DNA from: UBA4661 sp002405405
GTDB lineage: Bacteria; Bacteroidota; Ignavibacteria; Kapaibacteriales; UBA4661
Assembly: GCA_036847245.1 (NCBI GenBank)
Contig: DAIUAL010000195.1
Coordinates: 1 to 6,523 of the forward strand
Length of the DNA stretch: 6,523 nt
Direction: 5' to 3'
A program made the translations under genes and the position numbers. Under the pieces are notes generated by a model. The model ran no database searches, was not told the origin of the DNA, and worked only from the letters and a program-made list of their open reading frames with translations. This document shows, one piece after another, positions 4,952-6,523 of the stretch. How positions within the stretch are numbered: the first letter of the stretch is position 1; the number at the start of each line of letters is the position of its first letter.

Positions 4952-6523
4952 TTATTCTTGCAACCATTTTTCAGTCAAAAGGACATATTGTTTTGAATAT
5001 GCCAAAGCATTTCGTTCTGTATTTGCTTCTGTGATAATATGAAAATTGCCACGCTCTTTATCGGGCAACATCAAAACCCATTTATCATCTTCAATAATTT
5101 TTACACCGTCAATAAGCTCACGTTCTTTACCCTCGCTGTGCTCCATTGCTCGACGCATCAAATAACCTTTTTTCTCCCAAGGACAAGCAATTACCTCATG
5201 ATGTTGATGCTTGGCTGGCAGCTCACTTTCAACTTCACTGATAGTTTTGCCAGATTTTGCCAGCATGTCCAACATTTTACCAGCGGTAAACATTGAGTCC
5301 GAGGCAAAGAAAAATTCTGAAAAAATAAATCTACCGCGAACATCGCCAACAAATAAAACATTCTTGTCTCGCGTTGCTTCCATCATTGCTAAGTGAGAAT
5401 TAGGAATACGCTTTACTGTAACATTGTGAGCTTTTGCCATGTCCTCAATGGCATTTGACGCAGCAACACTCACAGCTATTGTATATGGTTCCAAATGAGT
5501 ATGTGTTTCTAAAAAGAGTTTAGTTATCACCAAAAGAATGTGTTGTTGTGACAACCATTTTCCCTGAGAATCAACCATGTAGATCTTTTCAGCTGCAGGA
5601 TCAAGGATGAAACCGACTTCATACTTTAATGACGCAATAACTTTGCTCATTTGATCTTGTGCACTGCGAATTTCTGCATCACCGCGTGTAGACTTTTGCG
5701 AGTCGGCATAACCATTCAGACCAACGACATTACAGTCTAATTCGCCGAGAATTTGGGGGAAAATTACAGCCGTAAGCCCGTGAGCATAATCAACAACAAT
5801 ATTAAATTTACGGTCTTTAATCGCTTTAATATTAAGGGCATTCCTAAAACGAGCACTGTACTGCTCCGTTGCACGTTCGGAATATACAATCTTGCCGACA
5901 TCATCAGGTTGTACGCGCTTAATATCTTCACCAAAGAATAGGCGTTCAATCTTCTTTGCACCAGCTGTTTGCAGATCACGTCCTTCGGCATTGAGAATTA
6001 TGATATCAACTTGATCTGGATAGTATGGTGACCTACGAATATGAAACCCGGCAACTCCCTTTCCGTCTTGTAATGCTTGACGCGTTAGTGGTAATGGTGT
6101 CGTTTGTAAATCAACAATACTCACACCAACCGACATCAAGCCTGCAAGAATAGAACGTTTGACCATGCGAGAGACTTCATAGGCATCACGACTTGCTATA
6201 ACTGTAGTATTTGCTCCAAAAGCATTCCCCAAAGCTGCACCAAATTTTGCACCGAACTCAGGATTCATTTCAATATTTGCTGTCCCCGTAACGCGAGCAT
6301 CTGCAAACAGTTCACGCAACCATTTTTCTTCTTGAACCAAACTACGTGACAGTATAGCACGACTCTCGACTACTTTGTTAGGCCACAATTTGATATTCGA
6401 TTTTAATTCAGCAAAATCACCGATCTGACAACTATGAGCAATGAAAACATTTTCTGCAATTGCAACATGATTACCAATTTTTGTATCATTAGCGATGCCA
6501 TCATCCGAGAGCTCGGCAACATC
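4952..6523 (-). CDS. Mannose-1-phosphate guanylyltransferase-like fusion: hexapeptide repeats plus degenerate phosphoglucomutase domain (partial, N-terminus off the window)
   Basis: The frame is open without a stop from the window edge to TAA at 4952, giving 523 visible C-terminal residues. Visible residues 1-65 are left-handed beta-helix (hexapeptide) repeats: D-T-K-I-G-N-H-V-A-I-A-E-N-V-F-I, then SCQIGDFAELKSNIKLWPNK and VVESRAILSRSLV. Residues from about 66 to 523 align with the alpha-D-phosphohexomutase fold. This order is known from fused NDP-sugar pyrophosphorylase/phosphomutase proteins often annotated as mannose-1-phosphate guanylyltransferase, which carry an N-terminal nucleotidyltransferase domain that should lie beyond base 6523. 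Such proteins supply sugar nucleotides for glycans. The mutase half looks inactive. Its phosphoserine loop reads HIRRSPYY (Ser165 kept, the following His-Asn-Pro lost). The metal loop is DPAAEK in place of DGDGDR (308-313). The sugar loop is GDVRGR in place of GEMSGH (393-398). The phosphate-binding loop is LPDKERG in place of RPSGTEP (486-492). The TTG at 6388 is only an internal Leu codon. Confidence 0.9.
   Translation of the reverse strand, partial: DVAELSDDGIANDTKIGNHVAIAENVFIAHSCQIGDFAELKSNIKLWPNKVVESRAILSRSLVQEEKWLRELFADARVTGTANIEMNPEFGAKFGAALGNAFGANTTVIASRDAYEVSRMVKRSILAGLMSVGVSIVDLQTTPLPLTRQALQDGKGVAGFHIRRSPYYPDQVDIIILNAEGRDLQTAGAKKIERLFFGEDIKRVQPDDVGKIVYSERATEQYSARFRNALNIKAIKDRKFNIVVDYAHGLTAVIFPQILGELDCNVVGLNGYADSQKSTRGDAEIRSAQDQMSKVIASLKYEVGFILDPAAEKIYMVDSQGKWLSQQHILLVITKLFLETHTHLEPYTIAVSVAASNAIEDMAKAHNVTVKRIPNSHLAMMEATRDKNVLFVGDVRGRFIFSEFFFASDSMFTAGKMLDMLAKSGKTISEVESELPAKHQHHEVIACPWEKKGYLMRRAMEHSEGKERELIDGVKIIEDDKWVLMLPDKERGNFHIITEANTERNALAYSKQYVLLTEKWLQE

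Noticed and set aside
4952..6388. Fusion gene read as a complete 478-residue protein starting at TTG 6388
   Set aside because: The frame continues upstream to the window edge with good hexapeptide repeats, so the TTG is an internal leucine codon of a larger protein.

Overview
The window is about 6.5 kb of AT-leaning, gene-dense bacterial chromosome. No insertion sequence, tRNA, rRNA gene or CRISPR array is visible. The gene content is mostly house-keeping or metabolic: a TetR regulator, an unrecognised four-helix membrane protein, L-lysine 6-aminotransferase, a stand-alone PTS EIIA and a sugar-nucleotide pyrophosphorylase/phosphomutase fusion. This content, together with one candidate TTG-N20-TAnnTTTG promoter, would fit the Bacteroidota/Chlorobiota/Ignavibacteria group. 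That placement is an inference from memory of where such genes occur and is weakly supported.

Layout, left to right. Positions 1-36 may hold the last 11 codons of a plus-strand gene ending in a TAA-TAG tandem stop. A minus-strand TetR repressor follows (46-732), with a perfect 18-bp palindrome upstream of it as its likely operator. A strong intrinsic terminator (884-918) then ends the next minus-strand gene (956-2269), a 437-residue membrane protein of unknown family. A 527-bp divergent intergenic region (2270-2796) separates it from the plus-strand lysine aminotransferase (2797-4203). A perfect 16-bp hairpin (4223-4256) serves as a bidirectional terminator between this gene and the convergent EIIA gene (4307-4771, minus). 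The right end (4952-6523, minus) is the C-terminal part of a large fusion protein. Its frame stays open to the window edge, so a TTG at 6388 is an internal codon and not the start.

How the genes may work together. The aminotransferase starts lysine epsilon-deamination. The EIIA protein probably acts as a regulatory phospho-acceptor rather than a transporter part, since no EIIB/EIIC is present. It follows the fusion gene in the same orientation after a 180-bp gap, so co-transcription is possible but not shown. The TetR gene is probably self-regulated; its other targets are not visible.

The points most worth a second look are the phosphomutase half of the fusion, which has lost its metal-binding and phosphate-binding motifs; a two-part sequence motif shared by the leaders of the two divergent genes (membrane protein and aminotransferase); and the unrecognised membrane protein itself. 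I did not find convincing evidence of a new defence or mobile system.
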